Assembly (NCBI GenBank): GCA_003184365.1
Contig: NKYR01000038.1
Coordinates: 62,001-126,000 of the forward strand
Direction of reading: 5' to 3'
DNA length: 64,000 bases
Origin: Evernia prunastri
Lineage: Eukaryota > Ascomycota > Lecanoromycetes > Lecanorales > Parmeliaceae
Shown here: positions 31,909-45,200 of the stretch, piece after piece
Layout: each line of letters begins with the position of its first letter
Numbering within the stretch: position 1 is the first letter of the stretch
Notes under the pieces: model-generated
The model's database searches: none
What the model saw: only the letters and a program-made list of their open reading frames with translations
What the model was told of the DNA's origin: nothing
Made by a program: the position numbers and the translations under genes

Positions 31909-33819
31909 ATGGCGGAGATTAAACAAGAAAATATGCAACCCTCGTCCATGTCCCTACCTCCACCGCCCCAATTTGCAGGGGCTCCGGGCCAACCACAGTA
32001 TGAGAATGGTACAACAAACGGTCAAGGGAATCCTGCGCACATGCCTCCTCCACCGCTACCTCCAGTGGTGATCCCGCAGAACACCAACCCCATACCAACA
32101 GCTATGACCTCGCCGGGCGGTGATTCAACCGGGATGTTGTCACCTTCGTCGGGCTCTGGTAGTTTCGTCCGCCGTGCTGCTCCGGAACCAAATAAGCGTG
32201 CATTGTATGTAGGAGGTTTAGACCCGAGGGTCACGGAGGACATCCTCCGCCAAATTTTCGAGACAACAGGACATGTGCAGAACGTGAAAATCATTCCGGA
32301 TAAGAACATGGGAGCCGTAAGTATAGATACTTCCTTACCCGCGGTGAGCCTTACCTTTCCATACACAGTCGTGTGAGAACCCCAAATCTCGCGAATCAAC
32401 AAATGCGCTAGGGATCTTTTTTGTTCCATCACTTCCCAAACATCTCGACTTCAACCCCCTCCTCAAATTCACCTCAGCTTCGTATTACCGCAAAATTCAT
32501 CTGCATTTTCTTTGGTCCGGTACTAAACACATCCAGAGCAAGGGGTTCAATTACGGTTTCATCGAGTACGACGACCCAGCTTCCGCAGAACGCGCGATGC
32601 AGACTCTCAATGGTCGTCGCGTCCACCAAGCGGTAAGCTCGACCGAACGCCTGGATGAATTGTGGACACCTTCACTAATCTACCACAAAGGAGATTCGAG
32701 TCAACTGGGCTTATCAGTCCAATAATTCCAACAAGGAAGATACTTCCAACCATTTCCATATCTTCGTTGGTGATTTAAGCAACGAGGTCAACGATGAGGT
32801 CCTTACTCAAGCTTTCTCAGCCTTTGGTTCTGTCTCTGAAGCGCGTGTCATGTGGGATATGAAGACAGGCCGTTCTCGTGGGTATGGTTTTGTGGCATTC
32901 AGAGACCGTGGCGACGCGGAGAAGGCGTTGAGCTCCATGGATGGCGAGTGGCTTGGCTCTCGCGCTATTCGCTGCAACTGGGCAAATCAAAAGGGTCAGC
33001 CCTCCATCTCTCAGCAACAGGCCATGTCGTCGATGGGCATGACCCCTACCACTCCTTACGGTCACCACCACTTTCCCACTCATGGGATGCAGAGCTATGA
33101 GATGGTTGTCGCGCAAACCCCTCAGTGGCAGACAACATGTTACGTCGGCAACCTTACCCCTTATACAACTCAGAATGATCTCATTCCTCTCTTTCAGAAC
33201 TTTGGATTTGTAGCAGAGACACGTTTTCAGTCAGATCGTGGTTTCGCGTTTGTCAAGATGGATACGCACGAGAATGCTGCAATGGCAATCTGTCAATTAA
33301 GTGGGTATAATGTCAACGGCCGTCCTTTGAAGTGCAGTGTAGGTGATAGATGTCTCTATGTTAGGCACGGATATGGCTTACTAACGTCTGAACTAGTGGG
33401 GCAAAGACCGTCCTCCAACCGGTCAATTTGACAGCTACTCCCCTCAGCAACCTCAGACACCAAGCTATTCTCAAGCCTCACCTGCCTATGGCTTTCCACA
33501 GTATGGCGGTCCTCAGGCCATGACGCCTCAAGGAGGACCACACTCTGCCGGTCCTATGTCTGGATATCCTAACCAGCAGTCTCCCATGGGAGCTCCAAGC
33601 CCTGCAGGTCGTGGCAACTGGAACTACACTGCCCAAGGAGGACCTAGCATGGCTCCTCAAGGATACGGTCAAATGCCTACCAATGGTGGGGGAGTTCCTG
33701 GTAGCGCTGGTGGATACGGCCGTGGCGACCAGATGCAAGGCGGCTATGGTGGGCCTTCAAGCGCTAGTGGATATCCTCCCAATGGTCAAGCCGGTAACTA
33801 TAGCGGCTACCAGGGTTAA
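31909..33819 (+). CDS. pub1: Pub1/TIA-1-type RNA-binding protein with three RRMs
   Basis: Four exons, 31909-32316, 32537-32632, 32691-33338 and 33397-33819, give about 524 aa. RRM1 is at about 98-171 (ALYVGGLDPRVTED; GFNYGFIEYDDP), RRM2 at about 190-266 (HIFVGDLSNEV; GRSRGYGFVAF) and RRM3 at about 316-385 (CYVGNLTPYTTQ; RGFAFVKM). The N-terminus is Pro-rich, and a Gln/Gly/Pro-rich prion-like tail follows RRM3. This order is that of yeast Pub1 and animal TIA-1, which bind U-rich mRNA and enter stress granules. The first intron is 220 bases, long for this window, and interrupts the RRM1 coding region, as does the second. Orthology is well supported; the symbol follows the yeast name. Confidence 0.92.
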
Positions 33820-34641
33820 TTGCCTAACATGTTCCGACACGACGGTCCAAACTGGTGGTCCTTTGTTATGGGCTTCTCTTCTCCGAGGTCCCTTCTAGAA
33901 GGCTCCACACATCCACAAGTCTACTCGCAACTACAGGAGTGCTGGTATCTACCTCATCCGGTTTTGAATACATCAGGTCTCTATCTCATGGCTTGTATGT
34001 ACTTTCATTGCCGCTTTAATAGTTCATAGTTCTTTTACATCAGTTGATCTGAGGCGTCGATGGTGGCTGGAAGAAAAGCTTTTATTTCACTCAGAGAAAA
34101 CTTCATCATATCGCGGCTTGGATGATTGACGAGTCTCCTTGTAATGTTGGGCTCAGATTCGTTCGCCTCAATACCCTCATGTACCTTAACTTTTCACAGA
34201 ATGATTTGAAAGAATGGAATCCGTGTATTATCGCTAGAATCGAGAGGGGGCGCAACGTTGATCAAGCTAACAGTATCGATGCTTGTGTTGCTATTTTAGC
34301 CTATCAATGTCTTTGACGCTACACTTATTGTAACGCCAGACTGACAAGGCCAAGTAGCCCTACATGTGTATCAAGAGCAGAGTAAATTGTGATAGTTTCT
34401 CGTATGAAGTAGCTGCTTGTCAAGTACTGCTATAAAATAAAATGTTGAACACAGTGCTTTCACCCATGCAGCCATTATAAAGTACGGATGTTGCCAAGAC
34501 TTGTAAGGCTGACTTGGGTTTCTTTCTCAGTCCTCGCGTCTGTCCACGCCTCAGGCCAAAGATCTTAATAGTCCATATTTGAGCCATGGGCGCTCTAAGA
34601 ATACACCAGCGGACTCACTGCGTACCATAGCCTCTTAAATA
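33820..34641. other. intergenic, no gene seen
   Basis: 3' flank of the RNA-binding protein gene and 5' flank of the dynamin gene. Short frames only, A/T-leaning. Confidence 0.5.
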
Positions 34642-37492
34642 ATGAGTGCACCTCGCTTTGCAGCGCGCCTCATGCGCCCTGCCCTTCGCTTTAACCTCTC
34701 GCGCCGCTACATGCACACACCTGCCTCCAATGCCGGGGGGCTACATTTACACCCTCCTCGGATACCTGGTTCAACTAGGTACGGAAGGAGGAGAGGATGG
34801 CCATGGGGAGCGTATGCGGTGCACAATTTGCCCGCCGTGCGGAATGCAAGCTTTGCTCGTGTGCTGCCGCAACTGGCTATGAAGCTTGTGCGGATACCTG
34901 CGATGTTCGGAGCTGCCATGGTTGGGGGGCTGGCTTATCTACAGTACCAAGCTACGCAGGCTGGGAGTTATGCAATGGATGTTCTGGGTAAGAGTAAAGA
35001 CTGGGCAACGGCAACGGCGGGGGGTCTCTTTGGAGGAGCAAAAGACGTGGCCGAACAGACGAAGAATGGATGGGATAGGACGAAGGAGAGGATCAAATTG
35101 CCTGAATGGATGCGGCAGATATACGATGTTGGGGAGGGTTCATCATCGTCATCCTCCGGAGGTGGACCTACTGGCGGAGGACCACCACCAAATCAGAGCA
35201 GAGCTGCAGCCGCGGCTGTTGCAGGGACAGGTGCTGCGTTCGGCTATACACAAAGCCCAGAAGCAGATGAGAGAACGGGAGAGCAATCTGCCAGGGACGA
35301 CCAAATGATGATGTTGACGAAGAAGATGATTGAGATACGGAATATATTGCAGGTAGTTGGACAGCAGAGTGCGCTTATTCTGCCGTCGATTGTGGTCATT
35401 GGGTCTCAGTCGTCTGGCAAGAGCTCGGTCCTCGAGGCCGTTGTGGGGCACGAGTTCTTGCCCAAGGGGTCAAACATGATCACTAGGAGACCCATTGAGC
35501 TTACGTTGGTCAATACACCAGATGCACAAGCTGAGTACGGAGAGTTTCCCGCTCTGGGCTTGGGGAAGATCACAGATTTTTCGAGCATACAGAGGACACT
35601 GACCGAGCTGAACCTTGCAGTGCCGGCTGCGGACTGTGTTTCTGACGATCCAATCCAGCTTTCGATATACTCGCCGAATGTTCCGGATCTTTCGCTCATT
35701 GACCTGCCAGGATATATACAAGTTTCTGGACTGGACCAGCCACCAGAGCTGAAGCAGAAGATTGCTGATCTTTGCGACAAGTACATTCAGCCTCCCAACG
35801 TCATCCTCGCCATATCAGCCGCAGACGTCGATCTTGCCAACTCAACTGCTCTCCGTGCCAGTAGGAGGGTAGATCCCCGAGGCGAGAGGACGATTGGGGT
35901 GGTCACGAAAATGGATCTGGTGGAGGCTGCGAGAGGAGCCAGTATCTTGGGTGACCGGAAATACCCTTTACGACTTGGCTATGTGGGTGTCGTCAGTCGA
36001 GTGCCGCCAACGTCGGGGCTCTTTTCCAGAGGAAGTGGCAATATTACCACGGCTATTACCAAGAACGAGAACGCCTACTTCTCCGCGCATCCTCTTGAAT
36101 TCGGCCCAGAGTCTGAGCTAGCAGTAGGCACTACAACTTTAAGGAAGAAACTAATGCATGTTCTGGAACAAACGATGGCTGCGAGTCTACAAGGCACAAG
36201 TGACGCCATACACCAAGAGCTTGAGGAAGCTAACTACGAATTCAAAGTCCAGTACAACGATCGGCCTTTAAGCGCGGAGTCATATCTCGCAGAGAGTCTG
36301 GACGCCTTCAAGCATTCCTTCAAAGAATTTGCAGAGTCCTTCGGCCGACCTCAGGTTCGAGAGTTGCTCAAAGAAGAATTGAACCAGCGTGTGCTTGATG
36401 TGCTCGCTCAGCGGTACTGGAATAAACCTATCACAGACCTTAGCCCTGCGCTGAGCCCTGCGTTGATCGAGCCAGATCCTCTTAGCGATCTACCGAAGGC
36501 AGACCCGGAGAATTTGTACTGGCATCGGAAGCTCGACGCCTCATCCTCCTCCCTCACCAAGCTCGGCATTGGCAGGCTAGCCACCACCAACGTAGCTAAT
36601 GCACTCCAGTCCGAGGTCGAGCAGCTCATCAATGCATCAACATTCTCCACCCACCCATTCGCCCGTCAAGCCATCACAGATGCAGCTTCGGGAATACTCA
36701 ATGAGAGATTTTACAGTACCAGTGACCAGGTCGAAAACTGTATCAAACCTTACAAGTATGAGATTGAAGTCGATGACTCGGAATGGGCGAAAGGACGCCA
36801 GAACGTCTCTGACGTACTTAAGAAAGAGCTCAAAGCATGTGAAGCAGCGGAGAAATCAGTTGAGACTTCTATTGGTGGCAAGAAGAAGATGAAAGACGTC
36901 ATGGGTTATATTGACCGAGTACGGAAAGGGGAAGTGGTGCTTGAGGGTGATGGTATCGGCGGTGGTGGAGGGTTCAGTGCTGCCCTGCTTGCAAAAGGTC
37001 AGGCCCCATCTCTTTATCTTGCCCGTTCTCAGAGCCTGTTACTGACGCATTGGCTGTGTAGGCAGGGAAGCCGTCTTCCTCCGCGATCGAGCTTCCATCC
37101 TCTCCATGCGCCTTGTCGCCATACGTTCCAAACAATGTACCACCAAAGCCAATAAATACTACTGTCCTGAGATCTTCCTGGACGTTGTCGCTGACAAACT
37201 CACCGCTACAGCCGTACTCTTTCTCAACGTGGAACTCTTATCCGAGTTCTACTACAATTTTCCTCGTGAATTGGACCTGAGGTTGGGCAGGGGGCTGTCG
37301 GGAGAGGAAGTGGAGCGGTTCGCACGAGAAGATCGGAGGATAGCGAGGCATTTGGATGTAGTGAAGAGGAAAGAAATGTTGGAACTGGTCCTGGGGAAAA
37401 TGGAGAGTTTGAAGATGCTGGAGGGAAGGGAAGGGAGGAGGGAAGAGGGCAAAAACGGGAAGGAGAGAGAGAAGGCTTGGAGGCTTTTTTGA
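34642..37492 (+). CDS. mgm1: mitochondrial inner-membrane dynamin GTPase Mgm1/OPA1
   Basis: Two exons, 34642-36997 and 37062-37492, give about 928 aa; the 64-base intron (GTCAGG...TGTAG) joins AKG to REAVFLRDRAS. Mgm1 fuses mitochondrial inner membranes and shapes cristae. Order: an Arg-rich targeting sequence (1-about 75), a hydrophobic anchor (about 88-104), a small-residue segment (about 188-202, AAAAAVAGTGAAFGY) placed where yeast Mgm1 is cut by the rhomboid protease, then the GTPase domain with GSQSSGKS (254-261), DLPG and TKMD, the middle region and the GED helix (about 780-880). Without the splice the protein would lose the end of the GED. The tail is rich in Arg, Glu and Gly. Length fits the family. 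Confidence 0.93.
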
Positions 37493-38499
37493 GGGGTGGA
37501 AATGCATGTTTGGACTGGCAGTTTGAGCTGGGCATCCTGCAGGCTGCCAGGCGTTATGGCCTGATGATGGTGAGCGTTTGTTGTCTGTCCTTTGGCGAGA
37601 ATACCCTGGCCACTCAATTTTGAATGTAGAGTAAAGTATGAAATTATTTTTCCCATGAATTGACTTTATGACACACTGTGAGTGTGTGAGTGTGTGACAC
37701 ATAGGTTGGAGTTTGTATGAGTAAGAGAAATCTGGGGTCCGAGGAAGCGACTGGAAGAGATGAAGAGGTACTGGTACAGCCTTGCCGATGTCGGTAAAGT
37801 AAAGTAAACATGTTACCTAAACTTGGCCCGTTCAACGGCTTGACGGCATATTTTTGAGTTGGTAATTTGGGTGACATGACATGTTGTATAATGTAAAACA
37901 TAAATCCATCTCACATAATTCTCATTATTTATCACTCTTCCTTCGGCCGTTTACCTAAAAAAATAGCACCTCAAACTTGCGCTGCGAAACATTGCCCCAG
38001 GCGCAAGAATTTCGTCACTCCGCAGGTGGGGGCTTTAGCCAGTCCATGATTAGCTAAAGAACAAAGGGTTTCCCCTTCCTTCTCCACAAAATATACTGAC
38101 CAGAGCTTTGCCTGACCTTTTATCGCCCTCTCTCCTCCTTCGACACTTGAGCCTCCCTATCTCGCCGTCCTCGATTCGATAGCCGAATTATCCAGTAACA
38201 CAAGAGGACGAATCCCCATACACAGCCCTCGGCTCGTCGAAACAGTCGCAGCACACAAGCGCACCTCGGGGAATCTAGGAACGACCTAGGAATACCTAGA
38301 ATATACCATAGAAGCTTCTCTACCGAGATACTTGCATTACCGGATCTCACGCTGCCCTGCCACCTCCAGGTCCCCGGTCTCTTAGACTTCTCCAGACAGC
38401 AACGGTTGCGACAGGCGCGCGTAAGTCCTGCAGCTGCATCTACATTTAGCCTCGCATGCTGCGCGGGGGGAGCGAGATAGGTGATTAACGGCCCGTGGC
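37493..38499. other. intergenic, no gene seen
   Basis: 3' flank of mgm1, with a TG-rich microsatellite (about 37676-37699), then the presumed promoter and leader of the kinase gene. Pyrimidine-rich from about 38060 to 38170. No coding signal. Confidence 0.5.
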
Positions 38500-40545
38500 A
38501 TGGCCTATGACTTGCACGCTGGATTTGAACGGCTGAGGACTTCCTCTGGCAACTTATCCCCCACCTTTCCGGATGACAGCACCACGCACAGCCGCGATAA
38601 CGAAACAGACGGCACAAAGATATGGACAGACGAGTTTGACACGGAGAAGACCGGGCCCCTGAATACACGCAGGCTATCTCATCCCTCGAGCACAGCTTCA
38701 GCTACGGATCTGCAATGGCTTGCTCGCGTCCAAGACGTGGGTCATGCAATTACACGGCCTATCGACGTCCCCCAAGCCTCGGTTGGAGACGGTTCAGAGC
38801 GGTCTACAGATAAGAGCTGGGAGCCTGAGCCGGAGTCGCGATATGAGGAACCCTCACCTCTGGAGGAGTTCATGAGGAACCGGAGGCCGTCTATTAGCTT
38901 TAATCCCAAAGTCACCTTTGAGTCTGGTCAAGAGCAGCCTTTGGAGCAGCCCTTGCCCAAATTGGCCATTGACACGAGAGCGAGGAGCCGCTCAATCCTC
39001 CTAGAGCTTGAAAGGTACCCAGTGAGGTCGCCTCTCTATCGATCCCACAGCGAAGCCGACTGCAGACATTACGACCCTAGGACTGGTGAACTTCTGGATT
39101 CGAGATCACGGCAGAACCAAACCCAGACTACACCTAGATCGCCAGAAAATCGGTCACGGTGGCCGTTACTGCAGTCTACCGCCGAAAGCCTCGCACAGGA
39201 ACAAGAGCAAGCCAACCTTGCTGAGCGAGACGCCTCCTTGACTTCCGAGTCAACGCTTTCCCCAGTGGCTTCTGAGGTACACACGCCCACCGACAATATG
39301 GATATCCTGATCTCCCCTTTATCCGCCCACGGCACTTTCCCGTTCCCCGTTTCTTACGAAGAGTCGAGAGCATGGCCAAAACCACGGCAGCAACCCTCTG
39401 CATCATGGTCCAAGAGCTATTCAGTCGAGAGGAAATCGAGCATGCGAGCGGCACAACGGCAGGGCTCTCGAAGCTCCCGTCGATCCACATCCTCTTCAAT
39501 GTCCCCAGCAACAGCTTTCCTCTCCAGATTTGCTCGGGAAGAGGCTCCTCCGGAACCAGACAGTGAAGGCCAAGAAGTGGGAGAATACGTCATTGGGAAG
39601 CAAGTCGGCTTTGGTGGCTTCAGTACAGTCAAAGAAGCATACACTTTGGAGGGCGATGAGAAGATATGCCGAGCTGTCAAGATTGTCCGCAAGCAAGTGG
39701 CTGGCAAGGAAGAACTGGAGAACGAACAACTACAAGCCGAATTCGAGCATGAAGTCTCCCTATGGCGATGCTTGGGTCATCGCAATATTCTCCCTCTCAT
39801 CGAAGTATACGTGACGGATTTCGCTACGTTCTGCTTCACAAAGCTCAATACTGGTGGGACGCTGTTTGACCTGGTCCGGGCAAACCGGCAAGGGATAAGT
39901 CGGGATCTGACGCGGCGGTATGCATACCAACTTGCTTCTGCTATCCGGTACCTACACGAAGACGTGCGAGTGGTCCATCGTGACATCAAGCTTGAAAACT
40001 GCCTGATCGACGTATCTGACCCTGAGGTCGCTAGAGATGGTGGGAACCTACTGCTTTGTGACTTTGGTCTTGCTCAGTTTGTTGCGAGCGACACCAGAAG
40101 GGACTCGCCAGAACCCTACGAGAGAGTGACAGACCGTCCGCCCCCCAAGAACATCGGTCCGTCGGAAACCAGTACGTCAATTGCAGGGAGCCTACAATAT
40201 GCGTCGCCGGAACTCATCATGAGCCCTGCTGGCTTCCTAAGCTCAGTAGTCGACATGTGGGCTTACGGGGTCGTGATCTACGCACTGCTGGTAGGCGACC
40301 TACCTTTCCAGCACATGTTCCAGCCGCGAGTGCAGATGATGATCCTCGCTGGCGAATGGGACGTGACGGCGCTGGAGACGGCTGCCGGAGTGATCGGGTA
40401 TGAAGAGGCAGTCTTGGAGCTTATGAGTGGGTGCCTGGAGATGGAGAGCGAGCGTCGCTGGACGATCGCGCATGTTCTTAAGAGCAGGTGGCTTGATGGA
40501 TGTCAAGAAATGCTTGAGGAGCTGAAGGATGATTGGAAGCTTTGA
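38500..40545 (+). CDS. serine/threonine protein kinase, CAMK-like, long disordered N-terminus
   Basis: A single exon encodes 681 aa. Residues 1-about 360 are hydrophilic and Ser/Arg/Pro-rich with no domain I recognise. The kinase domain spans about 363-665: glycine loop VGFGGFSTV, the ATP lysine in CRAVKIV, catalytic HRD (about 493-495, VVHRDIKLENCL), DFG (521-523) and the SLQYASPELI activation-segment end, followed by DMWAYGVVIYALLVGDLPF. All catalytic residues are present, so it should be active. An insert of about 35 residues rich in Pro and Ser sits between DFG and the APE equivalent. The fold and the VVDMWAYGVVIY pattern point to CAMK kinases; a specific pathway is not evident. Confidence 0.88.
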   Translation: MAYDLHAGFERLRTSSGNLSPTFPDDSTTHSRDNETDGTKIWTDEFDTEKTGPLNTRRLSHPSSTASATDLQWLARVQDVGHAITRPIDVPQASVGDGSERSTDKSWEPEPESRYEEPSPLEEFMRNRRPSISFNPKVTFESGQEQPLEQPLPKLAIDTRARSRSILLELERYPVRSPLYRSHSEADCRHYDPRTGELLDSRSRQNQTQTTPRSPENRSRWPLLQSTAESLAQEQEQANLAERDASLTSESTLSPVASEVHTPTDNMDILISPLSAHGTFPFPVSYEESRAWPKPRQQPSASWSKSYSVERKSSMRAAQRQGSRSSRRSTSSSMSPATAFLSRFAREEAPPEPDSEGQEVGEYVIGKQVGFGGFSTVKEAYTLEGDEKICRAVKIVRKQVAGKEELENEQLQAEFEHEVSLWRCLGHRNILPLIEVYVTDFATFCFTKLNTGGTLFDLVRANRQGISRDLTRRYAYQLASAIRYLHEDVRVVHRDIKLENCLIDVSDPEVARDGGNLLLCDFGLAQFVASDTRRDSPEPYERVTDRPPPKNIGPSETSTSIAGSLQYASPELIMSPAGFLSSVVDMWAYGVVIYALLVGDLPFQHMFQPRVQMMILAGEWDVTALETAAGVIGYEEAVLELMSGCLEMESERRWTIAHVLKSRWLDGCQEMLEELKDDWKL

Positions 40546-42212
40546 TTGAGCGATTCGCTCCGCGACATTGGGAGCGAAGCGGTCTACGAGCCACGACTTT
40601 TTTGGGGTTTGGGATCGGAGTTTTGGATAGTTACTTGAACCAGCATTTGTATGGGTTCTAGGAGTGAGCGACGGAACCCCTGTTTGAGCGAGGATACCCT
40701 TTTTTTCCCCCTTGGTTTCTTGTGCAGAAGCGGCATCTCTGCGCTCCATTGCAGTGTAGCGTTTGGCACTGGCACTTCATTTTGGGTTTTTGTATAACCA
40801 GATCTGCTTCCGTCTACATATCTAATGATATAATCGAGGCTGAGGTCCTCATTCTCTTGTTGACGAGTATCCACCACATGAGCACATCTTAGCTTTCGGA
40901 GTGACCTCCACAATCTCCACCACCAAAAAGCCCGCGATAACGAGACCATTCTACAGCGAGCTCGGACAAGAGTGTTGCACGTAAGGTCAAACATCTAGGC
41001 ACCTAGGTACTCCAGCACGGGATCATGCCTGTAGAATCTCTTAGCCCCAAGGCTCAAAGCCATTAACAAGATGTCTTAGCAGGACTCTTAGACCTTGGCA
41101 ACGGGGCTGCGATGATAGGTTATTTAGGTATTTGCGCTTTTGACACGGACCGTGCTACCTAAGGTATGATCTATTGGCGCGGTGCAGCTCCGACGTAGGT
41201 ACCAAGGTCCTCCTGCTCTCTTGCACTCTAATGACCTCAATTGAGGTTGCCACAGGTATTCCAAATGAGCTCATCGACCCAGACAGTACCTATCCACGAA
41301 GCCCCTCCTAATTCCGTACTCTCGTGCGTCCGAAAGGACGTTGCGCTTGCATTATCTCGCATGACCCAGTCGCCAAGAGTGCTCGTTGGTCCCCAAGACT
41401 CCCCGAGGCAAGTCATATGAGGCTCTAAATCGTCTTGGAAAAACGGTTGGAAGTAGAGAGTACCTTGGCTTTTCGGTGGTAGCGAATCATCGCTCGACGA
41501 TTGCAAGCCGAATCCCGGACAGACTTCCAATTTGCCATTTGCCCTTCTCCCCTGCTCGAACACTGCCTGTGTTGGCAGCGTAGGGCGAAACCTTATCTTA
41601 GTAGCTTGGCACACTTGCTGAACGCCGCACTTCTTGGCAAAACAATAATCCATTTCCAACGGTTCGCCGGTGTTCAAATACAAACCCACTCCGCTCTCGG
41701 CCAATTTCTTACCTTCTCTTCTGAACGACCGAATTTTCTATAGAAGTACTAACTTGGGGGAACACTTCTCACCCAAATGCCTACGAGTCGGTCTCCCGCA
41801 TCTTCCCAATCGTTGAGGAGGGAGACGCTGCAGTGCGTTTGGATTTCACCGGAGAAGTCACCCAACCCCCACATCGTCCCTACTTCTTCCGCCCTTGGAT
41901 GAACGTCGAATCTGGGACCTAGCCTTTTTTCCTCATACCCGACCACGATCTCTTCGATTCCAACCGAGCAGCAGTGCTACCACGCCTTTGTGGTCAAGTT
42001 GTACAGACGAAAGACTAGCCGAAGGGACTCGACACATTCGCATTCTTTGCTTCCACGTTCTTTGGTTCTTGCATCTGCGAGGGCAGGCATCGGCGACTTC
42101 GTACAAACCGAAGAGGAGGAAAGCATATCGAAGATAAGACCCTGGGCATTAGCAGGCCCACCCCGGAACACCAAATACCAAAAGAATCGGATCGGTAGAT
42201 CAAGAGGCAATC
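40546..42212. other. long intergenic stretch, no supported gene
   Basis: It has several palindromic TAGGTACCTA-type motifs (40995-41010, 41154-41168, 41195-41207). A 155-codon minus-strand frame (41237-41704) lacks clear family features. The right part is the presumed leader of the antiporter gene. Confidence 0.45.
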
Positions 42213-45200
42213 ATGGTGTGGGAACAATTGAGCATCAACAAGCCGCATTGGGCATACCTGATCATAGGAGGCTTCACCAGCCTCTTCATGCTGGTATCGT
42301 TGTTCGTGAAGGAAAGACTATACATTGGAGAAGCTACCGTGGCGACTATATGTGGTGTCATATTCGGGCCTCACGCCGCAAACCTGTTTAATCCCCTCAC
42401 ATGGGGGAACACGGATCAGATTACCCTCGAGTGCTCGCGCGTTGTCCTCGTGGTCCAATGCTTCGCCGTGGGGGTCGAGTTGCCAAAGGCGTACATGGAG
42501 AGGCATTGGAGATCCGTGGTATTCTTGTTGGTGCCCGTGATGACATTCGGATGGCTCATTACAAGCCTCTTCATTTGGTGGATGATCACGCCATTGAGCT
42601 GGCTGGAAAGTCTCATGTGCGCTGCTTGCGTCACAGCCACTGACCCTGTCTTGGCCTCGTCTGTGGTTGGAAAGGGCAAATTTGCTAAACGAGTGCCCAA
42701 GCATCTTCGAGATCTACTATCAGCTGAGTCGGGATGTAATGATGGCATGGCATTTCCATTCATCTATCTCTCATTTTACTTGATTCATTACCGCCCTAAT
42801 GCTAATGAAGTCGCATACCATTGGTTCTGCGAGACCATATTGTACGAATGCATCTTCGGTGCCACATATGGAGTCCTCATAGGGTACATTGGCCGCCACA
42901 TGATCAAATGGGCGGATAGAAAAGGATTGATTGACAGGGAAAGCTTCTTGGTCTTCTACTTCGTCCTGGCTCTTTTCTGTGCCGGTACTGGAGCTACACT
43001 TGGTACAGATGATCTACTCGTTGGCTTTGCAGCTGGAGTCGGATTTAGTAATGATGGATGGTTTACGGAGAAGACTGAAGAATCTCATGTTTCTAACGTC
43101 ATTGATCTGTTGCTCAACTTGGCATATTTTGTCTATCTGGGCTCCATCATACCGTGGGAACAGTACAACGCACCGCAATTTGGCCTGACACCCTGGAGAC
43201 TTGTTATCATTGCACTCTTCGTTGTATTCTTCCGGCGCATTCCCATCATGCTAGCGCTCAAGCCTCTGATACCGGACATCAAGACTTGGAGAGAAGCATT
43301 GTTTGCGGGCCATTTTGGTCCAATCGGCGTGGGTGCCATCTTCGCAGCAATACTAGCAAGGGCCGAACTAGAGACTGATACCACTACGCCCCTGGGCGTT
43401 CTGCCAACAAATCCTGATACCGAAAACTATCTCGTCGTTCAAATCATCTGGCCACTCACCACATTCCTGGTCATAACTTCAATTCTCGTCCATGGATCAT
43501 CCATTGCTGTCTTCACGCTCGGGAAGCGCATCAACACTCTGACGCTCACGATGTCCTACACCCAAGCCAACGAAGAAGGTCCATCGTGGATGAATAGGCT
43601 TCCAAGGATCCAATCTACCTCGAAAGTTTCGATGTCAAAGACAAAAGAGGACATGGCAAGTGAGGACTCTTCGAACGAAAAGCTTCCAGAATATGCACCG
43701 GGAACATTGCCACCAATCGGAGTGCCCGGAAATTTCCTGCGTCGCCAAAAAGAAGAGGAAACTCCAATTGAAAAACCTCGTGCAACCCGAAGGAAGTCAA
43801 AGTGGGATTCTGGTATGGGACCTGGTGGCCCAATCAGTCAGTCTGCAATTAGGCCACAACGGAGGACTGAAATTACAAGTCCCACCGAGAGCGCGTCTGA
43901 GACCCTTAACGAGAAGGATAGTCCATCCGGTAGTGGAGAAAGCGATGAACCTCCCGACCAGCTTGAGATGGAGGACGCTCAGGAAAAGCGCGAGGAGAAA
44001 GAGCGGCGAAGTGGCTCTAAACAGATCAGTGAACCAGAGGTCGAAGCATACGAAGAGGGTGATGAGTTGATTGTTGAAGATGAGGAAGGAGAGATTCTGG
44101 CTACCCATAACGTCAAAGGCGAGTCGGATGATCAAAAGAGGCAGCATATCCTCGATGATGAGGCAGCATTGCGGAAAGAAACGAGTGGTGAGCATGCCAA
44201 GGGTAAGTTCCATCCACATGAGAGCAAAACCGAAGGCGAAGAGGTGGAGAGGACCTTCTCTCAAAGCGCTGGACATCCTGGCGAGACATCGAAGAGGTTT
44301 ATGAAGAAGTTAGGTGACGGATGGGGTGGATGGAGAGGAAAGGAAGCCGCTGGCCCATCTGACCCAAAGCCCAAGCCCAAGCCTAAGGCCACAGAGCACA
44401 AGCGAGGCCCAGCTCACGCTTACCAATTCGGTAACACCATCATCGTGGAAGACGAAGATGGCGAAGTCGTCAAGAAATACGATCTCCCGCAACAGCCAAA
44501 ACAAAGAGGTGGTCTCCGAGGAGGTGTGCAGGATGGCGCTGGCCATTTCGACGCGAGACCCATGCTGAAGCGCGCTGGTACATGGGTAGGTTTTGGAGGA
44601 AAAGCCGAAGACGCACCTCAGGATAGATCGGCCGCAGAGGCGAGTGGGCAAGGAAAGAAAGGTCGAAAGCAGTCGATTGTCGACCCAGACGACGATCGCA
44701 TCCGTTTCACTGTTGGCAGTGGTGGCCGTCGCTTGAGCAAGGCGGACTTCATCAAGCAGATCCAAGCCATGGATCCTAAGGCTCGAGTGCAAGCCGTCGA
44801 GGAAAGCGACGTCCCTGAAGTCGTCAAGCAAGAAGTTCGGGAAGATGCTGAAGAGGAAGTCCGTGAGCCTCACTCTCCGGCGAGACCGCGTTCAGATTCC
44901 AAGCGCGCTACCGGGCCATCCGCGATGTCACCGGTCCGTGAAGGAGACCATCCAGAGGAAGATATGCCTTTGGTCAGAAGGTATAGCACTACTGAAGACA
45001 GACCGAAAGGTCCGGATGGTCTGACCTTGGTTGATTCAAAGAATCAAGACATACCCTTCCATCCCGTCTCGGAGAGTGTCCAAAAGTATGGTGGAGAAGA
45101 AACCGCAGCCCAACGGCGTCGGCGCCTTGCTCTCGCCCGTAAAGATTCTGACGATGATGGGACAGAGCGGGTTCCACCACATACCAGTAGTTCAGGGCCA

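Noticed and set aside
41237..41704. 155-codon minus-strand frame upstream of the antiporter gene
   Set aside because: No recognisable domain and no splice or start context. Kept as a possibility only; conservation would be needed.
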